NCBI GenBank assembly: GCA_023251415.1
Contig: JAHEYX010000004.1
Span: 1-25,765 of the forward strand
DNA length: 25,765 nt
Direction of reading: 5' to 3'
From: Chitinophagales bacterium
GTDB taxonomy: Bacteria > Bacteroidota > Bacteroidia > Chitinophagales > CAIODY01
The notes below the pieces were generated by a model. That model did not search any database. It was not told where the DNA came from and was given only the letters and a program-made list of their open reading frames with translations. Below are positions 1 to 7,361 of the stretch, one piece after another; position 1 is the stretch's first letter; each line of letters starts with the position of its first letter. A program made the translations under genes and the position numbers.

Positions 1-377
1 TGGGTGGTTCAGTGGTTGCCATTGAACAAGGCTTTATTCAAAACGAAATAGCCCGTAGTGCCTATACTTATCAAAAAGCGATTGAAACCGGCGATAAAAT
101 TATTGTGGGGGTAAATAAATTTCAAGTGCAAGAACCACCGTTTACTGCGCACATGAAAATTGACGAGTCCATACAACAATTGCAGATGAAAAAACTGCAG
201 GACTTGCGTGCGAATCGAGATGCGAATGCAGTGACGCAACTTTTAACCGAATTGGAACAAACAGCGTTAAGCAACGAAAATCTTATGCCCGTTGTAATTC
301 GCTGTGTTGAAGCCTATTGCACCTTAGGAGAAATAGCCGATGTGTTGCGTAAAGTTTTTGGCGAATACAAAGGATAA
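1..377 (+). CDS. Methylmalonyl-CoA mutase family catalytic chain, C-terminal part (5' end outside window)
   Basis: The reading frame is open to the left edge, so this is the last roughly 125 residues of a longer protein; the GTG at 12 is only an internal valine codon. The fragment resembles the end of the catalytic barrel region of B12-dependent acyl-CoA mutases: GGSVVAIEQGF, then a stretch containing ARSAYTYQKAIETGDKIIVGVN, and the terminal helix region LMPVVIRCVEAYCTLGEIADVLR followed by VFGEY. These enzymes rearrange the carbon skeleton of methylmalonyl-CoA/succinyl-CoA or isobutyryl-CoA/butyryl-CoA. The protein stops right after the VFGEYKG motif, so the C-terminal cobalamin-binding domain of single-chain mutases is missing. 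That fits a large subunit working with a separate B12-binding small subunit. The substrate cannot be settled from this fragment. It converges on nadB with only 11 bases between the two stop codons. Confidence 0.85.
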   Translation, partial: GGSVVAIEQGFIQNEIARSAYTYQKAIETGDKIIVGVNKFQVQEPPFTAHMKIDESIQQLQMKKLQDLRANRDANAVTQLLTELEQTALSNENLMPVVIRCVEAYCTLGEIADVLRKVFGEYKG

Positions 378-388
378 ATCAAGTTAAC

Positions 389-1984
389 CTACCACACTAA
401 ATTTTGCACAACAGCAGATTTCTCCGGATAATCAGTTGTATAATGCAAGCCTCTGCTTTCTTTACGGAACGAAGCACCTTTAATAATCAAATAAGCTACC
501 GTAATTAAATTGCGCAACTCGCAAAGTTGAGGTGAAAGGGTAGTGGTATGATACATCGTTTCAGTTTCTTCCCACAACACATCAATTCGGCGACGGGCAC
601 GTTCTAAACGCGTGTTACTTCTTACGATACCTACATAATCGCTCATGGTGCCTTGCACTTCTTTAATGCTTTGGGTAATCAGAATCATTTCTTTAGGCAT
701 GGCTGTTCCTGCGGCATTCCAGTCCGGTATTTGCGGTAAGTCCGGTACTTGATTTATTAATTCAACCGTTTTCATAAAGGCCCGATGCGAATAAACCATG
801 GCTTCTAAAAGGGAGTTGGAGGCTAAACGATTAGCTCCGTGTAATCCGGTACTACTGCATTCGCCGGCGGCAAATAAATTACGAATGCTGGTTTGTGCCC
901 ATTCATTTACTTTAATTCCACCACAACTGTAATGGGCTGCCGGGGCAACCGGTATATATTGCGTAGTAACATCTATACCTATCGAATTGCATTTGGCATA
1001 GATGTTTGGAAAATGCTGTACAAAATCGTCAATATCAATTTGCGTACAATCGAGCAAAACAAATTGATCACCATAAATTTTCATTTCATTATCGATGGCA
1101 CGAGCCACTATATCACGAGGAGCCAATTCTTTTCTGGAATCATATTTTTCCATAAAAGCTTCGCCTTTTTTGTTGCGTAAAATTCCACCTTTACCACGCA
1201 CAGCTTCGGTTATTAAAAACGAAGGTGTTTCTCCGGGACGAAACAGAGCAGTAGGGTGAAACTGAATAAATTCCATATTCTCAACACGGCCTTTCGCACG
1301 ATACAACATAGCTATACCATCGCCGGTAGCAATTTTTGGATTAGTGGTTGTGCGATACACTTGCCCCACACCACCCGTTGCTAATAAGGTAATTTTAGAA
1401 AGTACTTTTCTGATTTGATTGGTATTGGTATCTAAGATGTAAACTCCGTAGCAGGCAATATCCGGGGTTGATTTTGTAACCATTTGCCCCATGTGATGTT
1501 GGGTAATCAAATCCACGACATAGCAATGCGATAAAAACTGCACATTTTTTTGTAATCGAATTTGTGTAAGGAGTGCGCGCTCCATTTCTTTTCCGGTAGC
1601 ATCTTTGTGATGGAGTATGCGAAAGGTACTGTGCCCACCTTCTTTGCCCAAATCAAAATTACCTTTTTTGTCTTTATCAAAATCGGCTCCCCAATCGATA
1701 ATTTCACGTATACGTTCTGTACTTTCTTTAACGACCATATCAACAGTAGCCGGATCGCAAAGGCCATCCCCGGCAATTAATGTATCGTTAATGTGTTGCG
1801 CATAGCTATCGTGCAAAAAATCGGTAACACCCGCAATACCGCCTTGGGCATATTTGGTATTACTTTCATCTTCATCACTTTTTGTAATTAAGATAATTTT
1901 TTTATCAGGGAAATGCAGCGCTGTTTTTAACGCATAAGTTAGTCCGGCAATACCGGAGCCAATTACTAAAAAATCACTTTCCAT
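389..1984 (-). CDS. nadB: L-aspartate oxidase
   Basis: This FAD enzyme oxidises L-aspartate to iminoaspartate, the first step of de novo NAD synthesis, feeding quinolinate synthase NadA; it acts in the cytosol. Visible motifs: the FAD Rossmann signature GSGIAG at residues 9-14, the NadB-type TKYAQGGIAGV, the active-site region HSTFRILHHKDATG, FHPTAL, EAVRGKGGILRN, APRDIVARAID, HYSCGGI, and the C-terminal flavin segment AAGECSSTGLHGANRLASNS. These separate it from the related succinate dehydrogenase and fumarate reductase flavoproteins. I place the start at the ATG at 1984 (531 aa, usual for the family) because it directly precedes the flavin fold. An upstream in-frame TTG at 2008 would add eight unconserved residues. 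No nadA or nadC is present in the window, so it appears to be transcribed alone. Confidence 0.95.
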   Translation of the reverse strand: MESDFLVIGSGIAGLTYALKTALHFPDKKIILITKSDEDESNTKYAQGGIAGVTDFLHDSYAQHINDTLIAGDGLCDPATVDMVVKESTERIREIIDWGADFDKDKKGNFDLGKEGGHSTFRILHHKDATGKEMERALLTQIRLQKNVQFLSHCYVVDLITQHHMGQMVTKSTPDIACYGVYILDTNTNQIRKVLSKITLLATGGVGQVYRTTTNPKIATGDGIAMLYRAKGRVENMEFIQFHPTALFRPGETPSFLITEAVRGKGGILRNKKGEAFMEKYDSRKELAPRDIVARAIDNEMKIYGDQFVLLDCTQIDIDDFVQHFPNIYAKCNSIGIDVTTQYIPVAPAAHYSCGGIKVNEWAQTSIRNLFAAGECSSTGLHGANRLASNSLLEAMVYSHRAFMKTVELINQVPDLPQIPDWNAAGTAMPKEMILITQSIKEVQGTMSDYVGIVRSNTRLERARRRIDVLWEETETMYHTTTLSPQLCELRNLITVAYLIIKGASFRKESRGLHYTTDYPEKSAVVQNLVW

Positions 1985-2133
1985 AGTGTGTAAAGATAAG
2001 TCAGGCAACTGGGTTTTAAAAGATATTTTAAGTGCAACATAGCTACGTCAAATGGGCTTAAAATGTTCTACACTTGTACCAGAATCAACACCTAGCTAAA
2101 CGACTTACAATTCGAAATATGAAGGTATTAGCC

Positions 2134-2141
2134 TATCTTTG
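2134..2141 (+). promoter_or_regulatory. Bacteroidota-type -7 promoter box (TATCTTTG) for the Cdd1-like gene
   Basis: TATCTTTG matches the TAnnTTTG -7 consensus of the Bacteroidota housekeeping sigma factor. Transcription would start about six bases downstream, near 2147, leaving a short leader before the ATG at 2161. No clear TTG -33 element is seen at the usual distance. The box lies inside the longer open frame that begins at 2074, which argues that the real start is downstream of it. Confidence 0.6.
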
Positions 2142-2160
2142 TTTAAGTAAAGCAGCTAAC

Positions 2161-2442
2161 ATGGATAAACAGCAGGAAAAGCTTATTGTGAAGGAATTGA
2201 TGCAACTTCCGGGTGTAGGAAAATCGGTAGCATACGATTTTATGCAGGTTGGAATACGCAAAATCAGTGATTTGAAGGGGAAAGATGGAGCGCAATTGTA
2301 TGCCGATTTAAATCGCGTGTCGGGCTTTACCCAGAACAAGTGCTTTTTATATGTTTTCAAATGTGCGGTGTATTATGCCGAAACACCCGAACAGTTGCGT
2401 GATCGTGAAAAGTGCAATTGGTGGTATTGGAAAAACAATTAA
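2161..2442 (+). CDS. Cdd1-like helix-hairpin-helix protein
   Basis: A 93-residue cytosolic protein resembling the Cdd1 ('pathogenicity locus') family. It carries a helix-hairpin-helix segment LPGVGKSVAYDFMQVGIRKISDLKG near residues 15-38; such motifs usually bind DNA backbones non-specifically. It ends with the family-like CAVYYAETPEQ followed by a tryptophan-rich WWYWKNN tail. The exact function of the family is unknown; a role in DNA handling is only inferred from the HhH fold. The open frame extends back to 2074, but I chose the ATG at 2161 because a good promoter box (2134-2141) sits between the upstream candidate starts and this one, and because conserved sequence begins here. It is followed after 49 bases by the CpeT/CpcT-like gene. 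Confidence 0.8.
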   Translation: MDKQQEKLIVKELMQLPGVGKSVAYDFMQVGIRKISDLKGKDGAQLYADLNRVSGFTQNKCFLYVFKCAVYYAETPEQLRDREKCNWWYWKNN

Positions 2443-2461
2443 AATAAATGCGATTTTCAAC

Positions 2462-2469
2462 TATCTTAG
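2462..2469 (+). promoter_or_regulatory. Possible -7 promoter box (TATCTTAG) for the CpeT/CpcT-like gene
   Basis: TATCTTAG differs by one base from TAnnTTTG and lies 22 bases before the ATG at 2492, a normal leader length. I see no convincing -33 TTG at proper spacing, so the gene could instead be read through from its neighbour. Confidence 0.35.
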
Positions 2470-2491
2470 TGATATTAAATTTTAAGCAACT

Positions 2492-3106
2492 ATGAAATAC
2501 TTACTCACCTTACTTCTTATCGTTGGTATACGTGTAGCCACTTTTGCACAACAAAGCAATGAGTTGCATCAATTAGCCGATTACATGACCGGTACATACA
2601 CCAATCACGAGCAACATTTAGCCGATTCAAGCAATTTCTACGAAATCAAATTGCAAATCATTCCTATCTGGCAAAATCGCAAAGACGGTTATTGGTTTTA
2701 TGTAGAACAAGCAGTGGTAGGCGCTTTAGACAAACCTTATCGTCAACGGGTATATCATTTGACTGAAAAAGAAAAAGGTGTTTATTGCAGTGAAGTATTT
2801 ACAATGAATAATCCGTTACGTTTTGCCGGTAAAGCCGCATTGTGTGCATCAACACTTACGCCGGATTCGTTGACTGTTCGCGAAGGTTGTGCAGTATTGA
2901 TTCGTAAAAAAGATGTGCGCACTTTTGAAGGAAGCACCGAAGGTTCGAAATGCGCATCCGACAGACAAGGTGCTGTTTATGCAACTTCAGAAGTAGTAAT
3001 AGGTAAAGCAACCTTAAGCAGTTGGGATCGTGGATATGATGCCGATAACAAACAAGTTTGGGGAGCTAAAAAAGGCCCTTATGTGTTTGTGAAAACGTGG
3101 AATTAG
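2492..3106 (+). CDS. CpeT/CpcT-like (phycobiliprotein lyase family) protein, exported
   Basis: A 204-residue protein with a predicted Sec signal peptide of about 19 residues (hydrophobic LLTLLLIVGI, cleavage near FAQ-QS). The mature part follows the CpeT/CpcT beta-barrel pattern: LADYMTGTYTN, then FYEIKLQIIPIW, WFYVEQAVVGALDKPYRQRVY, REGCAVLIRK, GSKC followed by a Y-x-TSEV segment, and the closing LSSWDRGYDADNKQVWG plus GPYVFVK. In cyanobacteria such proteins attach bilins to phycobiliproteins, but no phycobiliprotein or bilin-synthesis gene is visible here and the organism looks non-photosynthetic. A lyase function should therefore not be assumed; the barrel may bind another small hydrophobic or tetrapyrrole ligand. 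The family assignment is firm, the role unknown. The signal peptide suggests a periplasmic or surface location. Confidence 0.85.
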   Translation: MKYLLTLLLIVGIRVATFAQQSNELHQLADYMTGTYTNHEQHLADSSNFYEIKLQIIPIWQNRKDGYWFYVEQAVVGALDKPYRQRVYHLTEKEKGVYCSEVFTMNNPLRFAGKAALCASTLTPDSLTVREGCAVLIRKKDVRTFEGSTEGSKCASDRQGAVYATSEVVIGKATLSSWDRGYDADNKQVWGAKKGPYVFVKTWN

Positions 3107-3146
3107 TCTTTTAGTTAATTGATTTTGGTACTGATTTATTAATAAA

Positions 3147-3161
3147 TAAGTAGGCTACTTA
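3147..3161. repeat. 15-bp perfect palindrome (7-1-7) upstream of the sensor kinase gene
   Basis: TAAGTAG and CTACTTA flank a single central G, giving a perfect dyad that ends exactly where the element shared with the T9SS cargo gene begins. It is absent at the equivalent place upstream of 7362. There is no T-tract after it and hardly any loop, so an operator is more likely than a terminator. The palindrome is seen directly; its role is unknown. Confidence 0.45.
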
Positions 3162-3204
3162 CTGACCGACTATCAATTGGATTTTACCGCTTGTCAAGTG
3201 AATG
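3161..3204 (+). promoter_or_regulatory. Putative regulator binding site, copy 1 (shared with 7234-7277)
   Basis: Aligned without gaps to 7234-7277 it gives 31 of 44 identical positions. The conserved blocks are ACTGACC, ATTTT, CC and TTGTCAA followed by TGA and TG. Two similar half-sites (TATCAATTG and TGTCAAGTG) lie 21 bp apart, two helical turns, which is the arrangement of known LytTR-domain sites. It lies just upstream of the predicted promoter of the kinase/regulator operon, so autoregulation is the natural inference. The similarity is observed; the binding protein is not proven. Confidence 0.5.
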
Positions 3205-3235
3205 CGATTAGCGCCCCTTTATTCAAATAGTTAAT

Positions 3236-3243
3236 TAACTTTG
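3236..3243 (+). promoter_or_regulatory. -7 promoter box (TAACTTTG) of the sensor kinase operon
   Basis: TAACTTTG is a full match to TAnnTTTG. It ends four bases before the ATG at 3248, so a normal start point would fall at or next to that codon and give a leaderless mRNA. No -33 TTG is visible at the usual spacing, while the shared element ends 31 bp upstream; both fit a promoter that depends on an activator. Confidence 0.5.
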
Positions 3244-3247
3244 ACAT

Positions 3248-6200
3248 ATGGGGTTCCGATTCATTTATTGGGTGCTAATTGGGCTAGTTTTCATTTTTTT
3301 AAGTGCGTTTTGCCTACCTCAATTGTATGCTCAAGAAAAAGGGCTTTCTTTCCAACATCTCGATGCTGCTAGTGGCTTGAAAGAGCGTGAAATCAACACC
3401 ATTGTTGAAGATAAAGATGGTTTTATTTGGATTGGAACAAAGGAAGGGGTGCTTAAATACAATGGGCGCTCCATTCAGCGCTTTGATGCTGTTATGGATT
3501 CTTTATCCATTGCAATTAATGCTGTTTCTTGTTCATTTAAAGATAGATCTAATCGACTTTGGTTTGGTGGAAACGGTATTCTAGTGGTAGATTGCCATTC
3601 TACAAAATTCAATTGGTACACAGCCAACCACCCATCCGCAAATGGTTTAGGGAATAATGATATAACAGCAATTACGCAAACCGGAGATGGCAAGATATGG
3701 ATAGGTACTCGCCTTGGTTTATTTCTTTGGAACGAACAAACTAATCATTTTACAAAATTTGCACATGACACTATCGGGGATAAAAAAACGGTTTATTACA
3801 ACAATCGTATTATTCAAATTATACCGGATGAAAACAGTAATTTATGGATCAGTACGATTTCCGGATTGTATTATTTTAATACAAAAACCAATTCATTTAC
3901 AGGCTATTTTATTCAAACCATACAACCAAATTTAAACAACAATCCGATAGCTTGTATGGCTATGGATCAAAAGGGTAATTTATGGTGCGGAATCTTGCAT
4001 GCCGGTTTATTTAAATTTGATACTGGTTCGCGGGCATTCAAGACAATTCATACGTCAAGCCAATTTCAAAACATAAAAGATTTGCATTGCGGTGCTTCAG
4101 ACGTTATATGGATGGTGTGTAGTAATTCCGGTTTATTGAAATACGATATTAATACGAAGAAATATGTGCAGTACAGCCATAACCCGTTTGATAATAGTAG
4201 CATCGCAACAAATAACTTGAGCTGTATTTATGAAGATCATAATCATTTACTTTGGTTGGGTACTGTCGGAAAAGGAGTAGATCGATTGACACCAAATGCA
4301 GAGAAATTTACGTTGATTGCACCTCATTCAGGGGATCGCTATTCGCTTCCTGAAAATGATATCACCTGTGCTTGTGAATCAGCTAATGAAGCGCTTTGGT
4401 TTGGGAGTAAAAATGGTTTAATTTATTTTAATCGAAAAACAAAAGAATACAAGGCTTATTATACTGAAGAAAATAACGTCAATTCAATCAGTTCGAATTG
4501 TATCAATGCCATTGCAAGAGATGAAACAAACAATTTATGGATTGCCACTGATTATGGTTTAAACTATTTTAATGTAAAAACGCAAACATGGAAACGCTTC
4601 TTTCATAGTGAAAAAGAAGGCAATACTGTGCCTGGAAATCTAATTTTCGACCTGTTAGTTGCTGCTGATGGAACCTTATGGATGGCAACGAGCAGTGGAG
4701 TTTGCCATTACAACCCACGTACAGCTCGCTTTCAATCGGAATTCAATACGGCCGCAATCAAATTATTTATTCGGGCTTATTATACTTATATACATGAAGC
4801 ACCGGATCATACATTTTGGGCTAGCACTTCTCGAAATGGGGTCTATCATTTTAATTCGAAATTTGAAATAATAAAACACTATACAACTAAGGATAATCTG
4901 CTTTTTAATCACGTAAATCAAATTTGTAGTAAATCGGATGGTACTATTTTTATGGCTACTTCTAAAGGGGTTTTAATAGGTAATTCCAGAAGAAATGATG
5001 GTTTTAAAAATTTAACAATTAATGCTTTTAGAATTGGTCAAGTGCATTCATTTTGTTTTTCTGACTCAAGCACCTTATGGCTGTCAACAGATATAGGTTT
5101 GGTACGATTAATAATTGATTCAATTAATAAAATTAATGAAGCACATCAATTTATTATTGCGGATGGGATAAGGCATTCAAATTTTAATACTGCAGCAGCA
5201 ATAAGATTGAAAAATGGAGAATTGATTTTCGGAGAACTTGATGGTATGGTTTGGTTCAATCCAAATACAATAGCATTAAACAAACAAATACCTCATGCCT
5301 ATATCGCTACTTGCAAAGCATTTCATAACAATATAATCATCAACTATGATAAAGATGGATTGCCTAACATTGATTTGGCTTTTGATCAAAATTTTATTGA
5401 TTTGGAGATGGCTGCCAACAATTTTGATCATCCGGAGCTCAACCAATTTGCCTATCAATTAATTGGAATTGATAAACAAAAAATTTACAATGGTACTACT
5501 AATACCATTACTTATACCAATCTTCCTTCAGGCACTTATATTCTAAAAATTTGGGCTGCTAATAATGATGGGGTATGGAATCCTGCAAGTGCTGATTACA
5601 AAATAATAATTGAAACACCTTTTTGGAAGTTAATTCAATTTAGAATCGCAGGTATCTTTATAATTTTCGTGCTATTGATTTTACTTATTCGTTACCAATT
5701 TCGTCGAATTAAGCGTAAAGCAACAATTAAAAATCAATTTGAACGTCAACTGGCAGAGGCACGACTTTCGGCACTTACAGCTCAAATGAACCCTCATTTT
5801 GTTTTTAATGCACTTAATTCAATTCAACATTTTATTGCTGATTCCGATAAAGAAAATGCACTTCGTTATTTGTCAAAATTTGCAAAATTAATTCGAATGG
5901 TACTGCATCATGCGGATAAAAACACAATAAGTATTGCGAATGAATTAACCATGATTCAATTATATATTGAACTAGAGGTTTTGCGCTTTTCGAATAAATT
6001 TACGTTAAAAATTGTTGTGAGTGAAGCCATTTCGCAAGATTTAACTTTTATACCGGCTATGCTTATCCAGCCTTATGTAGAAAACGCAATTATGCACGGG
6101 CTGCTCAACAAAGAAGGAAATGGCGATTTGGAAGTGACTATGGAAATGCAAAATAAACTATTGCTTATACGCATTAAGGATAATGGAATTGGTAGGGTAG

Positions 6201-6397
6201 CTGCTGCTAAGATTAAGCAATCAAAGCACATCATTAATGATTCAATGGGTATGAAATTAACTGCAGAAAGAATGAAAGTGTTATCAAATTTAAAACAGTT
6301 TACAATTGCTATTGAAGTGGATGACCGCTACGATTCGGCTGCCAATCCTATCGGTACCTTGGTAACAATAAAATTACAATCAGACGAATATATATGA
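3248..6397 (+). CDS. Propeller-type sensor histidine kinase (Reg_prop, Y_Y_Y, LytS-like kinase)
   Basis: A 1049-residue inner-membrane sensor. A signal anchor (residues about 5-28) is followed by about fourteen Reg_prop blades of the form LWxGTxxGLxxYN, for example FIWIGTKEGVLKYN, KIWIGTRLGLFLWN and NLWIATDYGLNYFN, enough for two seven-bladed propellers. A Y_Y_Y domain follows (about 715-790), then one membrane helix (about 797-818). The cytoplasmic part is a LytS-type His_kinase domain with NPHFVFNALNSIQHF, where His850 is the probable phospho-acceptor, then PYVENAIMHG and the ATP-binding DNGIG near 978. Unlike HTCS hybrids it has no receiver or HTH of its own; the partner is the LytTR regulator, whose ATG overlaps this stop codon. 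In related proteins the periplasmic part senses glycans or envelope signals; the ligand here is unknown. Confidence 0.93.
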   Translation: MGFRFIYWVLIGLVFIFLSAFCLPQLYAQEKGLSFQHLDAASGLKEREINTIVEDKDGFIWIGTKEGVLKYNGRSIQRFDAVMDSLSIAINAVSCSFKDRSNRLWFGGNGILVVDCHSTKFNWYTANHPSANGLGNNDITAITQTGDGKIWIGTRLGLFLWNEQTNHFTKFAHDTIGDKKTVYYNNRIIQIIPDENSNLWISTISGLYYFNTKTNSFTGYFIQTIQPNLNNNPIACMAMDQKGNLWCGILHAGLFKFDTGSRAFKTIHTSSQFQNIKDLHCGASDVIWMVCSNSGLLKYDINTKKYVQYSHNPFDNSSIATNNLSCIYEDHNHLLWLGTVGKGVDRLTPNAEKFTLIAPHSGDRYSLPENDITCACESANEALWFGSKNGLIYFNRKTKEYKAYYTEENNVNSISSNCINAIARDETNNLWIATDYGLNYFNVKTQTWKRFFHSEKEGNTVPGNLIFDLLVAADGTLWMATSSGVCHYNPRTARFQSEFNTAAIKLFIRAYYTYIHEAPDHTFWASTSRNGVYHFNSKFEIIKHYTTKDNLLFNHVNQICSKSDGTIFMATSKGVLIGNSRRNDGFKNLTINAFRIGQVHSFCFSDSSTLWLSTDIGLVRLIIDSINKINEAHQFIIADGIRHSNFNTAAAIRLKNGELIFGELDGMVWFNPNTIALNKQIPHAYIATCKAFHNNIIINYDKDGLPNIDLAFDQNFIDLEMAANNFDHPELNQFAYQLIGIDKQKIYNGTTNTITYTNLPSGTYILKIWAANNDGVWNPASADYKIIIETPFWKLIQFRIAGIFIIFVLLILLIRYQFRRIKRKATIKNQFERQLAEARLSALTAQMNPHFVFNALNSIQHFIADSDKENALRYLSKFAKLIRMVLHHADKNTISIANELTMIQLYIELEVLRFSNKFTLKIVVSEAISQDLTFIPAMLIQPYVENAIMHGLLNKEGNGDLEVTMEMQNKLLLIRIKDNGIGRVAAAKIKQSKHIINDSMGMKLTAERMKVLSNLKQFTIAIEVDDRYDSAANPIGTLVTIKLQSDEYI

Positions 6398-7143
6398 TAA
6401 AAGCAATTATTGTTGAAGATGAAGAGAAAAGCGCGCGCTTATTGGCTAACTTATTAAGTACCTATTGTGCTGATGTTGTGCTGTTGGGTTCAGCATCAAC
6501 AATTTCAGAGGCAATTCAATTAATTAACTTGGAAGAGCCGGATGTGCTTTTCCTGGATATCGAATTGCAAAAGGAAACAGGTTTTGATTTATTAAAGCGA
6601 TTTACTACTATTAATTTTCAGCTGGTATTTACCACTGCATTTGAACAATATGCCTTAAATGCGATTAAATGTAGTGCATTGGATTATTTATTAAAACCAA
6701 TTGATGTTGATGAGTTAAAAGCAGCTGTGGAAAAGGTACAACGACAAAAGCTAGATAAACAAGTACATTTGAAGCTGGAGTTGTTAACACAGCATATTCA
6801 AAATACCAATACGCAAGCCATTCAAATTGCACTTGCAACCAATGAAGGACTGCATATTCTGAAAGTAACTGAAATTCTGTATTTGGAATCAGATCGTCAA
6901 TACACTACATTTTTTTTAACGAATGGTGAGAAAGTAATGACTTCTAAAAATATTGGTGAATATGAAGACTTGCTAAGTACACATAATTTTTTCCGGATTC
7001 ATCACTCCTATTTGATTAATCTGGCTGAAGTAAAGAAGTTTGTACGCGATTCTGGAGGAATGGCATTAATGAGTAACGGTGTGTTACTTGATATTTCAAA
7101 ACGTAGAAAGGACGCGTTTTTAAAACAGTTTATAAAGCAATAA
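6394..7143 (+). CDS. LytTR-family response regulator
   Basis: A 249-residue cytosolic regulator. Its receiver domain (about 1-120) has the acidic pair Glu8/Asp9, phospho-acceptor Asp55 in LFLDIEL, Thr80/81 and Lys101 in LLKPI. A LytTR DNA-binding domain follows (about 142-246): VTEILYLESDRQYTTFFLTNG, then FRIHHSYLINLAEVKKF and a C-terminal LDISKRRKDAFLKQF. LytTR domains bind paired direct repeats spaced by about two helical turns. The ATG overlaps the kinase stop (ATGA), so translation is coupled and the two form a cognate pair. A candidate target site lies in front of both the operon (3161-3204) and the next gene (7234-7277). The next gene starts 218 bases downstream, far enough for its own promoter. 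Confidence 0.95.
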   Translation: MIKAIIVEDEEKSARLLANLLSTYCADVVLLGSASTISEAIQLINLEEPDVLFLDIELQKETGFDLLKRFTTINFQLVFTTAFEQYALNAIKCSALDYLLKPIDVDELKAAVEKVQRQKLDKQVHLKLELLTQHIQNTNTQAIQIALATNEGLHILKVTEILYLESDRQYTTFFLTNGEKVMTSKNIGEYEDLLSTHNFFRIHHSYLINLAEVKKFVRDSGGMALMSNGVLLDISKRRKDAFLKQFIKQ

Positions 7144-7233
7144 TTAGAATATAAAGTAGTAATCAATTTTAGGCAATAGCGGCACTAAGTGAATTAATTG
7201 ACTTTAAAAGTAATTATATTTGGTAATTGGATA

Positions 7234-7277
7234 ACTGACCACTTGTAAACTAAATTTTTCCATTTGTCAAATGACTG
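7234..7277 (+). promoter_or_regulatory. Putative regulator binding site, copy 2 (shared with 3161-3204)
   Basis: This is the second copy of the element upstream of the kinase operon, in the same orientation and with all conserved blocks at identical spacing. Half-sites TTGTAAACT (7243) and TTGTCAAAT (7264) lie 21 bp apart. The right block at 7261-7273 is itself a perfect 6-1-6 dyad (CATTTG-T-CAAATG); in copy 1 the innermost variable pair changes on both arms together, so symmetry is kept. It lies 88 bases before the start of the T9SS cargo gene. Confidence 0.5.
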
Positions 7278-7361
7278 ATTTTTTATCATTTACATAGCTG
7301 AATTTTGATGTGATAAAGGTAACCACCTTAAGTTACCTATTCACAATTTAAAATTACAACT

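Noticed and set aside
9..239. Minus-strand frame opposite the mutase fragment
   Set aside because: It is antisense to clearly conserved mutase sequence and has no recognisable protein pattern.
893..1805. Several frames on both strands within nadB
   Set aside because: They are shadows of nadB; the nadB frame carries all conserved motifs without interruption.
1985..2008. TTG start eight codons upstream for nadB
   Set aside because: It adds unconserved residues, while the ATG at 1984 starts directly at the flavin-binding fold.
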